Program-made: the position numbers and the translations under genes | Notes under the pieces: generated by a model | Told to the model about the DNA's origin: nothing | The model's database searches: none | What the model saw: only the letters and a program-made list of their open reading frames with translations | In this document: positions 1-8,657 of the stretch, in pieces | Numbering within the stretch: position 1 is the stretch's first letter | Layout: every line of letters starts with the position of its first letter | Assembly: GCA_021798115.1 (NCBI GenBank) | Contig: JAJZYM010000005.1 | Location: 37,221-101,220 of the forward strand | Source: Pseudomonadota bacterium | Lineage (GTDB): Bacteria; Pseudomonadota; Gammaproteobacteria; JAKAQQ01 | Direction of reading: 5' to 3' | Length of the DNA stretch: 64,000 nucleotides

Positions 1-225
1 AAGAGGGCGCGGGGAACTGAGAGGCTCCTTCAGCTGGCCGGGCCAGAAATGATGCGTCAGGGCGAGAGCCACGGCGAGGGCGAGGAAGGGGGGGAGCATG
101 CGTCGGAAGAACGTGACAAAGTTCTCCGCCTTGATCGTCTTTTTGTGGTTGAGACGTGCGCTGAGAATCCAGATCGCCCCCCACGTCAGCCAACTGAACC
201 AGATCAGGTTGTGCAGGCTGATCAT
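1..225 (-). CDS. Partial membrane protein, N-terminus only (isoprenylcysteine methyltransferase-like?)
   Basis: The minus strand is open from an ATG at 225 to the window edge (75 codons, no stop), so the gene is cut by the window. A purine-rich GAGGGA lies about 8 nt before the ATG. The peptide begins MISLHNLIWF, has a hydrophobic first segment (residues 3-22), a basic loop with SARLNHKKT, and a second hydrophobic segment near residues 48-60. The pattern 'SAR followed by a basic loop' resembles the start of isoprenylcysteine carboxylmethyltransferase-type membrane proteins, but the catalytic part is outside the window. It is divergent from the cytochrome assembly gene at 305. The family name is a guess; that it is a membrane protein is clear. 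Confidence 0.5.
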   Translation of the reverse strand, partial: MISLHNLIWFSWLTWGAIWILSARLNHKKTIKAENFVTFFRRMLPPFLALAVALALTHHFWPGQLKEPLSSPRPL

Positions 226-259
226 GATGTTTCCCTCGGACGCGCCCGGGTGGACCTGC

Positions 260-268
260 TAAATTCTA
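260..268. promoter_or_regulatory. Overlapping divergent -10-like elements
   Basis: On the plus strand TGcTAAATT (257-265) resembles an extended -10 about 40 nt before the gene at 305. On the minus strand TAGAAT (268-263) resembles a -10 about 40 nt before the gene starting at 225. Neither has a good -35. The two would compete for polymerase. This is seen from the sequence only. Confidence 0.25.
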
Positions 269-304
269 GCCTACCATGTTTGGGTCTTCGTTGAGTGGCG
301 CACC

Positions 305-1123
305 ATGCTCGCTTTGCTGGCCGTTGGTCTCTACTTCGTTTCGGCGCTGGTCCTGGCCCAAACCTACCGTCCCGGGGCCCGAGGCGCACTCCTCCGGCGA
401 CGTCGGATCGCTGTTTTTCTGGCGGCCTTGGCTCTGACTCTCCAGGCCGTCGGGTTGTTCCGGGTCATGGATACGCCTTCACCCATCAATCTCGATCTTG
501 GCAACGCCCTGGATCTCACGGGCGCTGCGGTCGTTTTCGTCGTGCTGGTGGGCTCGTTTTTCGAGCCGGTCGCTCCGGCCGGCGTCCTTGTCTTTCCTCT
601 GGCGTCCGTGACGGTTCTCACGCCTTTTGTGCACGAAACACCGTTTGTTGTCCATACCGGGCACACGCTTCTCGATGTGCACATCGTCCTGGCTGTCCTG
701 GCGTACGCGATTCTCGCGTTGGCCGCCTCGGAAGCGATCATGCTCTGGGTGCAAGAGTCACGCCTCAAGCGGGCACACGGGTCGGAGGTTTTTCAGGGAT
801 TTCCTCCGCTTCTTCTCACCGAACGGATGCTCTTTCAGCTCATCACCGCCGGGTTCATTCTGCTCACGTTCGTGCTCGTGAGCGGGTTGGTCTACCTCCA
901 CGAGCTTGTGGTGCTGCATCTTATTCCGAAGGCCGCCATCTCGTTGTTGGCGTGGCTCGTTTTGGGCGGACTTTTGTACGGACGTCGGCGCTACGGTTGG
1001 CGCGGACGTGTCGCGGCGGGGTGGACGCTCGGGGCGTTCACCTTACTCGTTCTCGCCTATCTCGGAACCAAACTCCTTTGGGAGCTGGCCGCCGCCGCGC
1101 CCGTTCATCCTATCCTCAGCTGA
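305..1123 (+). CDS. ypjD: CcsA/HemX-type cytochrome c assembly membrane protein (YpjD-like)
   Basis: The protein has 272 aa and about eight hydrophobic segments, the layout of the CcsA/CcmC/YpjD family of inner-membrane proteins linked to heme handling in cytochrome c maturation. Visible features are conserved histidines that could be heme ligands: the HTGH at about residue 117, the nearby HIV, and a later HELVVLH motif near residues 199-205. The pattern LDVHIVLAVLAYAILA followed by a basic loop (ESRLKR) matches the HemX-like subgroup, usually about 265 aa. ATG at 305 gives a membrane start with no leftover upstream residues. In many gammaproteobacteria this gene lies beside ffh, which would be outside the window. 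It converges on murU with only 15 nt between the stop codons. Confidence 0.8.
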   Translation: MLALLAVGLYFVSALVLAQTYRPGARGALLRRRRIAVFLAALALTLQAVGLFRVMDTPSPINLDLGNALDLTGAAVVFVVLVGSFFEPVAPAGVLVFPLASVTVLTPFVHETPFVVHTGHTLLDVHIVLAVLAYAILALAASEAIMLWVQESRLKRAHGSEVFQGFPPLLLTERMLFQLITAGFILLTFVLVSGLVYLHELVVLHLIPKAAISLLAWLVLGGLLYGRRRYGWRGRVAAGWTLGAFTLLVLAYLGTKLLWELAAAAPVHPILS

Positions 1124-1126
1124 TTT

Positions 1127-1147
1127 GACCTTTAACGTTCAAAGGTC
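1127..1147. terminator. Bidirectional hairpin between convergent genes
   Basis: GACCTTT (1127-1133) and AAAGGTC (1141-1147) form a perfect 7-bp stem with the loop AACGTTC. It sits between the ypjD-like stop and the murU stop, and its 3' arm overlaps the murU stop codon. There is no long T tract, so intrinsic termination would be weak in either direction. Confidence 0.45.
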
Positions 1148-1825
1148 GTCGAGAATGCCCGCCCGGGCGTCAGACTCGAGCTCGGCGAGAACACGATGGG
1201 TCCCGACGTCCCACCAACGGCCCCCGTGCACGGTGCCGGCCAGTCGGTTGGCTCTGGCGGCCTTGTCGAGGAGCGGGCGTAGGGGCGCGCTCTCGGGTGT
1301 CCACGGCTTGAAAAACGATTGACGGTAGAAGCCGATCCCCGCGTAGGTGAGGCGGTTTTCTTCATCATCGAGGCGAACGCGTCCTTCACGACAAGCGTAA
1401 TCCCCCCTGGGGTGTTCCGGAGGGTTGGGAACCAGAACGATGCGTGCGTCGTCACCGGGTGAAAGAATCGTCTGTGAGAGATCGACATCGGAGAGGACGT
1501 CGGCGTTGTGGACGAGAAAGGGATCGCTGTTGACGAGACCTCGGGCGAGGACCCGGCGGATTCCTCCCGCGGTCTCGAGGGCGGGAAATTCGGGGCTGTA
1601 AACAATCTTGAGCCCGTAGCGGCTTCCGTCGCCTAAAGCTTCTTGGATTTCCGCACCAAGCCAGCAAACGTTGATGATCGCACGTCGGACCCCGAATCGT
1701 TGCAGGCGCCGAAGGACGTGTCCCACGAGCGGGGTATTCCCAATCTCGAGAAGAGCCTTGGGTTTGTGGTCTGTGAGTGGCCGCAGCCGCTCGCCCCGAC
1801 CCGCCGCCAGGACTACCGCGTCCAT
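1139..1825 (-). CDS. murU: N-acetylmuramate alpha-1-phosphate uridylyltransferase
   Basis: This 228-aa nucleotidyltransferase converts MurNAc-1-phosphate and UTP to UDP-MurNAc in the cell-wall recycling shortcut that bypasses MurA and so gives intrinsic fosfomycin tolerance. The N-terminus has the sugar-nucleotidyltransferase signature LAAGRGERLRPLT, followed by KPKALLEIGNTPL. HNADVLSDVD supplies the metal-binding Asp, and WWDVGTHRVL lies near the C-terminus. Its length matches the Pseudomonas enzyme (about 224 aa). The ATG at 1825 lies inside the 3' end of the kinase gene (13-nt overlap), so the two are co-transcribed and probably translationally coupled. The pairing with AmgK makes this assignment much more likely than a generic mannose-1-phosphate guanylyltransferase. 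Confidence 0.9.
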   Translation of the reverse strand: MDAVVLAAGRGERLRPLTDHKPKALLEIGNTPLVGHVLRRLQRFGVRRAIINVCWLGAEIQEALGDGSRYGLKIVYSPEFPALETAGGIRRVLARGLVNSDPFLVHNADVLSDVDLSQTILSPGDDARIVLVPNPPEHPRGDYACREGRVRLDDEENRLTYAGIGFYRQSFFKPWTPESAPLRPLLDKAARANRLAGTVHGGRWWDVGTHRVLAELESDARAGILDDL

Positions 1826-2856
1826 GTCTCGTTTCCGAACACGCGTTCGCGCGCCTCCTTGAGGCGAGGGACCACGAAAGCTTGAAGGGTGTCCGCCAAT
1901 GGTGCGACGAGCGGTCGTTCACGGGCCAGACGCACAATGTAGCCGAGCGTTCGTGGAATACTGTCGAGATAGCCCCTCTTCCCGTCGCGCCAAAAGAGAC
2001 GGGCGAAGATGCCCGCCGCTTTGAGGTGGCGCTGAACGCCGATGAGATCAAACTGGAAAAGCAAGGTCTCTTCATCGGGCAGGTCCCGGCAGTGGGGTGT
2101 CATGAGATCGTGGTACTTCACGAGCCACCGACGCTGTTCCTCACGGGACCAGTCGATGTAACAGTCCTTGAGCAGCGAGACGAGATCGTAGGTGATGGGA
2201 CCCCAGACGGCGTCTTGGAAGTCGATGACCCCCGGTGAGGGGGGGGCGAGGAAGAGGTTGCGGCTGTGGTAATCCCGGTGGGTGAACCGTTGCGGGGTGC
2301 AGAGGGCTTCCGCAACGAGACGATCGGCCAGTGGGGCGAGAACGGTCCGAATCTCAGACGCCGGCACCTCCAGGTGCCGCTCGAGGAGCCAGTGGGGGAA
2401 GAGCTCCATCTCCTCGCGCAACCGTCTTTCGTCGTAGGCCGGGAGCCCGTCGTCGGGAACGTGCGTTTGCATGAGCACAAGGGTTTCAAGAGCGGTCTCG
2501 ATCGCCTGTTCCCACATCGGATCGTGCCGATCGTGGACGCGGGCGTAGGAGTCGTCGCCGAGGTCCTCCATGAGAACGAAACCCTGTTGTGGGTCGGCGG
2601 CCTCGATTCTGGGGACGTGAACACCGGCTTGAGAGAGAAGCCGGGAAACATGCAGCCACGGGCGGATGTTCTCGCGGTCGGGAGGTGCGTCCATGGCGAT
2701 CAGGGGTGTTTCGTCTTTGAGATGCAGGCGGAAATAGCGGCGGAAAGAAGCGTCCGAGGCCGCGGGGGTGATCTCGGTGTGGGAGTAGTTCTGATCTCTC
2801 AGCCAGAGGCGGAGTGTTTCGAGGCGTTCATCGCGGGGTGTCGCGTTCAACATCAT
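1813..2856 (-). CDS. amgK: Anomeric MurNAc/GlcNAc kinase (aminoglycoside phosphotransferase fold)
   Basis: The 347-aa protein has the APH/choline-kinase fold. It phosphorylates MurNAc (and GlcNAc) at the anomeric carbon, making the substrate for MurU. Visible motifs are the catalytic-loop sequence THRDYHSRNLFL (about residue 205) and the metal-binding VIDFQDAVWGP just after it. DLVSLLKDCYIDW follows, as in AmgK. Two adjacent ATGs at 2856 and 2853 could start it; an AGGA just upstream is better spaced for 2853. The reading frame stays open to 2961, but those extra residues do not look like the family. In pseudomonads amgK-murU lies near lptD/surA, which are not seen here; the next upstream gene is a secreted peptidase. 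Confidence 0.88.
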   Translation of the reverse strand: MMLNATPRDERLETLRLWLRDQNYSHTEITPAASDASFRRYFRLHLKDETPLIAMDAPPDRENIRPWLHVSRLLSQAGVHVPRIEAADPQQGFVLMEDLGDDSYARVHDRHDPMWEQAIETALETLVLMQTHVPDDGLPAYDERRLREEMELFPHWLLERHLEVPASEIRTVLAPLADRLVAEALCTPQRFTHRDYHSRNLFLAPPSPGVIDFQDAVWGPITYDLVSLLKDCYIDWSREEQRRWLVKYHDLMTPHCRDLPDEETLLFQFDLIGVQRHLKAAGIFARLFWRDGKRGYLDSIPRTLGYIVRLARERPLVAPLADTLQAFVVPRLKEARERVFGNETWTR

Positions 2857-2948
2857 GGTCCTGAGGAGAGGCTGTGGGCGACGGCGGCAGCAAGGGTGAG
2901 GCTGAAAGAGGAGCCTTTGGGGTTGGAAAAAGCTTTCGTGGGCCACAT

Positions 2949-2991
2949 GTGAGGGTGGCATGCACGAGAGCCGCCCTCACGGGTGAGGGCG
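2949..2991 (-). other. Mutually exclusive inverted repeats upstream of amgK-murU
   Basis: CGCCCTCAC (2972-2980) can pair perfectly with GTGAGGGCG (2983-2991), giving a 9-bp stem, or with GTGAGGG-GGC at 2949-2959, giving a 10-bp stem with one mismatch and a 10-nt loop. Both hairpins use the same middle arm, so only one can form. They lie about 100 nt before amgK in the direction of transcription. A further 7-bp inverted repeat, CCGAGGC/GCCTCGG, is at 3031-3066. The rest of 2857-3091 holds no gene that I can see. Confidence 0.4.
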
Positions 2992-3091
2992 AACTCGTGT
3001 CCCGGCGCTACCTGTGCTCGGTGTATCCAACCGAGGCTCGTTCCCACGGTTGACGACAGGCCTCGGAGGGATGGTCCTCTCAGTGCAGGGT

Positions 3092-5080
3092 TCACTTCAC
3101 GCGCTTGGCCGATACCCGCACGAGGACCATCAGGAGAAGAAGTTCGAGCGCGACGAAATCGAGCCCTCCGCCTCCTCCTCCCCCGCTGCTGCTGCCGCTG
3201 CCCGATGAGGTGGTTCCCGAAGCGGTCCCGGGACCGATGACACTCGGTGCGTTCGCGAGATTGGGGATCCCGTAGCCGTAGATGTCACTTTGATTGTCTG
3301 TGAGAGGGCCGGGATTCGGTTGCTGTGTGCTCAGCTTCTCGAGTGAAGTGATCGGGTTGGCGTTCGGCTGGTACTGCATGAGGAGTGCCAGGAGAGCCGC
3401 GATGTGGGGGGCCGCGGCCGAAGTTCCACAGAAGGGGTTCGGGAAACCTCCGATTCCGGCGTCCGAAACGCAATCCACACCGGTAAAGTCGGGCTTCGTG
3501 ATTTCCTCGGCGGACGGAAATTCGAATTCGACGGGTCCCTGCGAGCTGTAGGGCTCGATTGTGGCCGAGCTCGTTCCGACGAGTTGCCAGTCCATGGCGC
3601 CCACGGTTGTCTCTTGGGGCAGTGCCGACTGGCCGTAGATGCTCCCCGAGGGCGTGTCGGGGCTGGTCAGAACTTCATTGGATTTGGTGGAAAAGACAAG
3701 AACCTTGAGCTTGGTCCCCGGGGCGGGGAGGCCGTTGCAGAGAAAAACACGGAGATAGACGGTGGCCCCATTCGTCGACGAGGGGTTCTGCCAGACGTTC
3801 CCCTGTACCGGATTGGGGCCCGGGCCGTTTGAGCACGCCGCCGAGGTTCCGCTGGGCGGGCTCGGGCACCCCGTGGTCGGGTCGTACTGTCCTTGGTTGC
3901 AGGTGACAGGGGCTGTCCCCGCATTGGTTGACCAATCCTGGCTCGTGTAGAGGCCCACGTCGTAATCGCCGACGGGCGCGGTCCACGGGTCGTCCCACTC
4001 GACGATGTAGCCGATCTGGTCACCGGGCTGAACCGTGATGACAAGAGACCCCCCCTTCCCACCGTAGTCCGAGCAGGCCGGGCTGCTCGTGCTGTTCGGG
4101 CAGAAATCCTCTTCGTCCGTGTAGGTATTGCCGTTCAGGGTGTAGCCGCTCGCCCCGGTCTTGTTGGTGGGGATCGTCTTGGGATCCCATGTCCCCTGCC
4201 AGTAGGCCTGGGCGTCGTTCCCGGCGGCCGTCACGAGATGGACGTTGGGGTTTTGACTCGCGAAGCTGGCCACAGCCGTGGCGAAGCTTCCGTTCCCGAA
4301 CATGTCGACGCCGGGGAAGCCAAGATCATCGACAATGATGTTGGCGTGGAAGTTGCTGCTTTCGAAATCGTCCAGGCACTGGACAAACTGGACGTCAGTC
4401 TGTGGGCCACAAAAACCGAGCTGAGCGCCCGGAGCCAGCGCGTAGACGATGGACATCATGGCGATGCCTTCTTCTCCAGAGGAGCCAAATTTCGAATCGT
4501 TGGGATCAACCCAGACGTTACTGGGCAAATTCCCGGAGCTGATCGCTTCTTGAAGATCGGTGGCTCCGTCGGAGATGACCCCGACGCTGATTCCATGGCC
4601 GGTCATACCGGTTTCCTGGCGAAATTGGGCGGCGCCCAAGACCTTGTCACCTTGCGAGATCACTTGGGTTGCGGGCAACGCGTAGTGCGGAAGGTCGATC
4701 GAACGCACGCCTTCGATGTGGGACGCGCGCAGAATAGCCTGGGGGTTGAGCCAAACGTCGATCGCATGCATCGCCCCGACCGAGGCGACGATGCGACCAC
4801 TGAGGGCCCTGAGCTCTGTCGCGATCGTGGTTCGGGTGCCGGGTTTCACGTGGAGCTGGACCTCGACTCGCCCCTGTGCGTCACGTTCAGCCACAAGTGG
4901 ACGCGCGTGTGGATGTGCGGGGATTGCCGCGCCCAGCTGCAAGGGGAGGGATGTCGCCAAGACCGCACGAAGTCGGGGCCCGAGAAGAGCCCCGTTGGGG
5001 GTCGTCGCAAAGGCGCGGGACAGAATCACCAAGGTCGCAAAGATCAGCGCTGTGGACAGGGTGGGGCGGTTGGGTCTCAT
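3092..5080 (-). CDS. Exported S8/S53-like serine peptidase with Gly-rich C-terminal sorting tail
   Basis: The product has 662 aa. Residues 1-26 form a signal peptide. The catalytic Asp is in VGVISDG (Asp171), the oxyanion Asn in TAAGND (Asn288), and the nucleophile in CGTSAAAP (Ser554). The usual subtilisin His motif is missing; its place is taken by EEGIAMMSIV (Glu203/204), which recalls the Ser-Glu-Asp triad of sedolisins while the rest is subtilase-like. Residues 300-470 form a Cys-containing insert, probably a beta domain. The C-terminus is Ser/Gly-rich with seven consecutive Gly (633-639), then a hydrophobic segment (640-655) and a basic end, matching a GlyGly-CTERM/JDVT-CTERM style sorting signal. 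The protein is likely secreted and held at the envelope until cleaved by a rhombosortase or exosortase-type enzyme, neither of which is in the window. Substrate unknown. Confidence 0.75.
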   Translation of the reverse strand: MRPNRPTLSTALIFATLVILSRAFATTPNGALLGPRLRAVLATSLPLQLGAAIPAHPHARPLVAERDAQGRVEVQLHVKPGTRTTIATELRALSGRIVASVGAMHAIDVWLNPQAILRASHIEGVRSIDLPHYALPATQVISQGDKVLGAAQFRQETGMTGHGISVGVISDGATDLQEAISSGNLPSNVWVDPNDSKFGSSGEEGIAMMSIVYALAPGAQLGFCGPQTDVQFVQCLDDFESSNFHANIIVDDLGFPGVDMFGNGSFATAVASFASQNPNVHLVTAAGNDAQAYWQGTWDPKTIPTNKTGASGYTLNGNTYTDEEDFCPNSTSSPACSDYGGKGGSLVITVQPGDQIGYIVEWDDPWTAPVGDYDVGLYTSQDWSTNAGTAPVTCNQGQYDPTTGCPSPPSGTSAACSNGPGPNPVQGNVWQNPSSTNGATVYLRVFLCNGLPAPGTKLKVLVFSTKSNEVLTSPDTPSGSIYGQSALPQETTVGAMDWQLVGTSSATIEPYSSQGPVEFEFPSAEEITKPDFTGVDCVSDAGIGGFPNPFCGTSAAAPHIAALLALLMQYQPNANPITSLEKLSTQQPNPGPLTDNQSDIYGYGIPNLANAPSVIGPGTASGTTSSGSGSSSGGGGGGGLDFVALELLLLMVLVRVSAKRVK

Positions 5081-5557
5081 GAATCTCTGGCTCCAGAAAA
5101 ACCATAAAGGCTTCCTTAGCCGTTCTCCCCGATTTCAGGGAGAGCCGTTGTGCCGCCTTTACACAACACAACACCCTTTAGCTTAGCGGAAGTCGCGCCC
5201 CCCTTCATTTTTTTTTGCACGCTGCAGGGGCACGGAAGCGCGAGGGGCAGGGTCATCGTGGCAATGAGGGCCTGTGTTCGTTGGTATCCTTTTGCTCCGA
5301 AGGTTCGGGATACCTACGACGCCGCGTGTGGATCGCTCCCGAGCGCCGTCGTCACGACGGGGCCCCGTGTCGCCGAGGCCACTCTCCCTGAACCAAGGAG
5401 CTGGGAGAGTCTCCCTTCCGCAGGTCACGACGGGGTGTCCCGCAGCCTGCGTTTCCGAAGTCTGCACATGCCCGGACAGAGATGGACCTGGCGTCCAGAT
5501 CGGCGTGGCCCGAGCGATCCGCCCCTTCCTGAACGGCGGGGCATGCCGTCCAGCGGG
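5081..5557. other. Intergenic region between peptidase and RND operon
   Basis: I see no convincing gene in these 477 bases. Features are a 6-bp hairpin TCTCCC/GGGAGA near 5125-5145 in the peptidase leader, a run of nine T at 5208-5216, and an 8-bp perfect inverted repeat ACTCTCCC/GGGAGAGT at 5381-5388 and 5403-5410 downstream of the RND gene. The sequence CACGACGGGG occurs twice, near 5353 and 5427. The peptidase promoter should lie here, but I cannot place it with confidence. Confidence 0.5.
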
Positions 5558-8500
5558 TCAGGCCGTTTCTCCGGAAGGAAGTGCCGTGTGGGTACGGTCG
5601 TGCCCAATGTAGGTGTAGAGAACCGGAACGACGTAGAGCGAGAAAAGCGCTCCGATCGCAAGGCCGGTGGCAATCACGAGTCCCATGTTGTAGCGGCTGA
5701 CGGCGCCGGCCCCCGAGGCGAAAACCAGCGGCAGAACGCCGATCACCATAGCACCGGTGGTCATCAGAATCGGGCGCAAACGGATGCTGGATGCCTTACG
5801 GACCGAGGCGAAGCGGTCGAGACCCTCCGTTTCCTGGATGGAGTTTGCGAACTGGACGATGAGGATGCCCTGTTTGGTAATCAGCCCGATGAGCGTCACC
5901 AGGCCAACCTCGGTGTAGATGTTCAGGGTGGCGGCTCCGAGATAAAGGAACGCCAGGGCGCCCGAGACGGCCATGGGGACGGTGATCAGCACGATCCAGG
6001 GATCGCGGAAACTTTCGAACTGCGCCGCAAGAAGCAGATAGACGAGCACGATCGAGAGGAGAAAGATCCACACGATGGTGTTGCCCTGCTGGATGTACTG
6101 GCGTGAGCTGGATGCGTAATTGATCGTGAAGCCCGCGGGCAGAACCTTTGCGGCGAGACGACGCAGCTCGGAAAGAGCCTGACCCAAGGTGACTCCGGGC
6201 ATCATGACCCCTTCGACAGTGGCGGAGTTGAGTTGTTGAAACTGAGGAAGGAATTCCGGTTCGACCGTGGTGTGCGTGTCGACCAGTGTGGCGAGCGGAA
6301 CAAGCTGCCCGCCCGACGTCGGGACGTAGTAGCGACGAAGCGCGTTCGCCTGAAGCCGGAAGCGGTCGGGCACTTGCGGGATGACCTTGTAGCTGCGGCC
6401 TTTGAGGTTGAAGCGATTGACGTAATTCCCGCCGAGCAGTGGGGCGAGAGCGGCTCCGATGTCCTGCATGGTGATGCCGAGACTCGCGGCGAGACGGCGG
6501 TGGATGCGCAGGGTGATCTCAGGATTGTCGTAGCGGAGGTCCTTGGTGAGGAAGGTAAATTTCCCCGTACCCATGGCAGCCCCGATGAGCGCGTTGGCTG
6601 CGTGATCGATCGTGCGGTAGCTCCGTGTACTCGTCAGAACGAACTGAATGGGGAATCCTCCCGCCGTCCCGGGAAGGGAGGGTTTGGGGAAGGCCGCGGC
6701 CTGAAGACCGGCCAAGCGGTTGAGTTTCGCCTGGACGAGCGGCATCAGAGCCATTTGTGAGACGGAGCGCTGGCTCCAGGGGACGAGCTTCATTCCGCTT
6801 AAGAGCGAGTTGTCACCGGCCCCTCCCGTCAGGGAAATGCCGTCGATCTGGAAGGCCTGTTTGGTCTCGGGGAAACTGCGGAAAATCTTGTAGATCGTTC
6901 GGCTGCTCTGTTCCAGATACTGCAGTGTCGCCGTAGGCGGTGCGGTGCCCGAGACCAGGATCAGCCCTTGGTCTTCCGTTGGAGCAAGTTCTTTGGGCGT
7001 GCCGAGAAAGAAAATCGGGATGGCGACGAGAACGGCCAAAGCGATGACGAGTATCACCCCGCGCATGTCGAGAGCGAATTCCAGAGAGCGATCGTACAGC
7101 GCGCGAAGTTTCTCAAAGGCCGCATCGAGAGCGTGGCCGAAGCCTTTGGGCGGGGTGCGTTTGAGGATGCGCCCCGAGAGCATGGGCGAGAGTGTGAGTG
7201 CGACGATGGCCGAAACGATGACGGTGAAGACCAGCGTGAACGCGAACTCGGCGAAGAGGGCCCCCGTGAGGCCGCCCGTGAGGCCGACCGGGATGAAGAC
7301 GGCCACGAGGGTGGTGGCCATGACGATGATGGGGGCGGCCAATTCTCGGATGCCGAGCCGGGCCGCTTCCAGGGGGGGGTGCCCTTCCTCCATGTGGCGG
7401 TGGACGTTTTCCACCACGATGATGGCGTCGTCGACCACGAGCCCGATTGCCAGGATGACAGCGAGCAGCGTCAACAGATTGATCGTGTAGTGAGCGAGCT
7501 CCATGAAGATGCCGGCGCCCACGATGGACAACGGAATGGCGACCGCGGGAATGAAAAGCGAGCGCAAGGATCCCAGAAAGAGGTAAATCACCAGAACCAC
7601 GATGGCCAGGGTAATGGCGATGGTGACCATCACTTCGTGGATGGAGCTCAAGATAAAAGCCGATCCGTCGTAGGGGATGGCGGCGTGGATGCCCGGAGGG
7701 AGATTGGACTCGAGCCGATGAAAAATGCGGTGAACTCCTGAGGCCACGCTCAGGCTGTTGGCGTTGGGTGTGGCGAACACACCGACAAAGACCGCGGGGA
7801 TGCCGTCGTAGAAAACCGCCTGGTTGTAATTTTGTGCGCCCAAAACGACGTGCGCGATGTCTTTCAGTCGGATCAGTGTGTTGCCGACGTGTTCGACGAC
7901 GAGGTTGCGGAAGGCCTGCACGGTGTGCAGCGAGGTGGTGGCGCGGATCGTGCGTGCGATGAGTTCCGATCGGGTGCGTCCGACGGCGCTGACGAAGTTG
8001 TTGGCGGCCAGAGCGGCCTCAACTTGCTGCGGGCTGATGTTGAGAGACGCCATCCGGTTGGGGTTGAGCCACACCCGAACGGCAAAACTGTTGCCGCTCG
8101 GACCCGTGCCTGCCGGAACGATCTGCGCCTGGCCCACACCCGGGACACTCTGAATGTCGGGTTGCGCGACCCGCAGTACGTAGTCGTTGACCTGCTGTTG
8201 ATTCAAATGTTTGCTGTAGAACGCGAGATACATCAGGGCGGTCTGGTTGCCAACCGTTTCGTTGACGACCGGTGTTTGCGTTCCGTTCGGGAGCTGACTT
8301 TCCACCTGTTGCACTTTGGAAAGAATCTGCGCGAGCGCGGCGTTGGGGTTGTAGTTGAGCTTGACGTAAACGGTGATTGTGGACACGCTTTGCGCGCTCG
8401 ATCCGGTCATGTAGTCGATGCCCGGTGCGGAGGCGATGGACTGTTCAAGACGGGTGGTCACAAATCCCTGAACGGTGCTCGGGCTGGCCCCGGGGTACGC

Positions 8501-8647
8501 TGTGGTGACCGTGATCAGCGTGCTGACGACCTTGGGATATTGCCGCACGGTCATCGTGCTCCACGCGCTCAGCCCAAGGAGCAGGATGACGAGGTTGAGC
8601 GAGGTGGCAAGAACCGGTCGCCGGATGAAGGTATCTGTGAAACTCAT
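5558..8647 (-). CDS. RND multidrug efflux permease (HAE1 family, AcrB-like)
   Basis: This 1029-aa inner-membrane proton/drug antiporter is the length of AcrB/MexB. The N-terminus MSFTDTFIRRPVLATSLN is typical of the family's first helix. The proton-relay residues are present: paired Asp in GLVVDDAIIVVENV (TM4) and Lys in GLITKQGILIVQF (TM10). The large periplasmic loops (residues about 40-330 and 560-860) form the pore and docking domains. The ATG at 8647 was chosen over an upstream in-frame start because MSFTDTFIRRP is the conserved beginning. It is the last gene of the operon after the adaptor (10-nt gap) and outer-membrane factor. Motif similarity is closest to the MuxB/MdtB-like or VexH-like branch, but the substrate cannot be told. 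Confidence 0.93.
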   Translation of the reverse strand: MSFTDTFIRRPVLATSLNLVILLLGLSAWSTMTVRQYPKVVSTLITVTTAYPGASPSTVQGFVTTRLEQSIASAPGIDYMTGSSAQSVSTITVYVKLNYNPNAALAQILSKVQQVESQLPNGTQTPVVNETVGNQTALMYLAFYSKHLNQQQVNDYVLRVAQPDIQSVPGVGQAQIVPAGTGPSGNSFAVRVWLNPNRMASLNISPQQVEAALAANNFVSAVGRTRSELIARTIRATTSLHTVQAFRNLVVEHVGNTLIRLKDIAHVVLGAQNYNQAVFYDGIPAVFVGVFATPNANSLSVASGVHRIFHRLESNLPPGIHAAIPYDGSAFILSSIHEVMVTIAITLAIVVLVIYLFLGSLRSLFIPAVAIPLSIVGAGIFMELAHYTINLLTLLAVILAIGLVVDDAIIVVENVHRHMEEGHPPLEAARLGIRELAAPIIVMATTLVAVFIPVGLTGGLTGALFAEFAFTLVFTVIVSAIVALTLSPMLSGRILKRTPPKGFGHALDAAFEKLRALYDRSLEFALDMRGVILVIALAVLVAIPIFFLGTPKELAPTEDQGLILVSGTAPPTATLQYLEQSSRTIYKIFRSFPETKQAFQIDGISLTGGAGDNSLLSGMKLVPWSQRSVSQMALMPLVQAKLNRLAGLQAAAFPKPSLPGTAGGFPIQFVLTSTRSYRTIDHAANALIGAAMGTGKFTFLTKDLRYDNPEITLRIHRRLAASLGITMQDIGAALAPLLGGNYVNRFNLKGRSYKVIPQVPDRFRLQANALRRYYVPTSGGQLVPLATLVDTHTTVEPEFLPQFQQLNSATVEGVMMPGVTLGQALSELRRLAAKVLPAGFTINYASSSRQYIQQGNTIVWIFLLSIVLVYLLLAAQFESFRDPWIVLITVPMAVSGALAFLYLGAATLNIYTEVGLVTLIGLITKQGILIVQFANSIQETEGLDRFASVRKASSIRLRPILMTTGAMVIGVLPLVFASGAGAVSRYNMGLVIATGLAIGALFSLYVVPVLYTYIGHDRTHTALPSGETA

Positions 8648-8657
8648 GTTCGTAGGT

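Noticed and set aside
49..294. 81-residue plus-strand open frame at the left edge
   Set aside because: It is antisense to the membrane protein fragment (1-225, minus), which has a ribosome site and sensible hydrophobic segments.
5150..6106. 318-residue plus-strand open frame
   Set aside because: Most of it is antisense to the RND permease; composition (Asp/Gly/Arg-rich) is that of a shadow frame.
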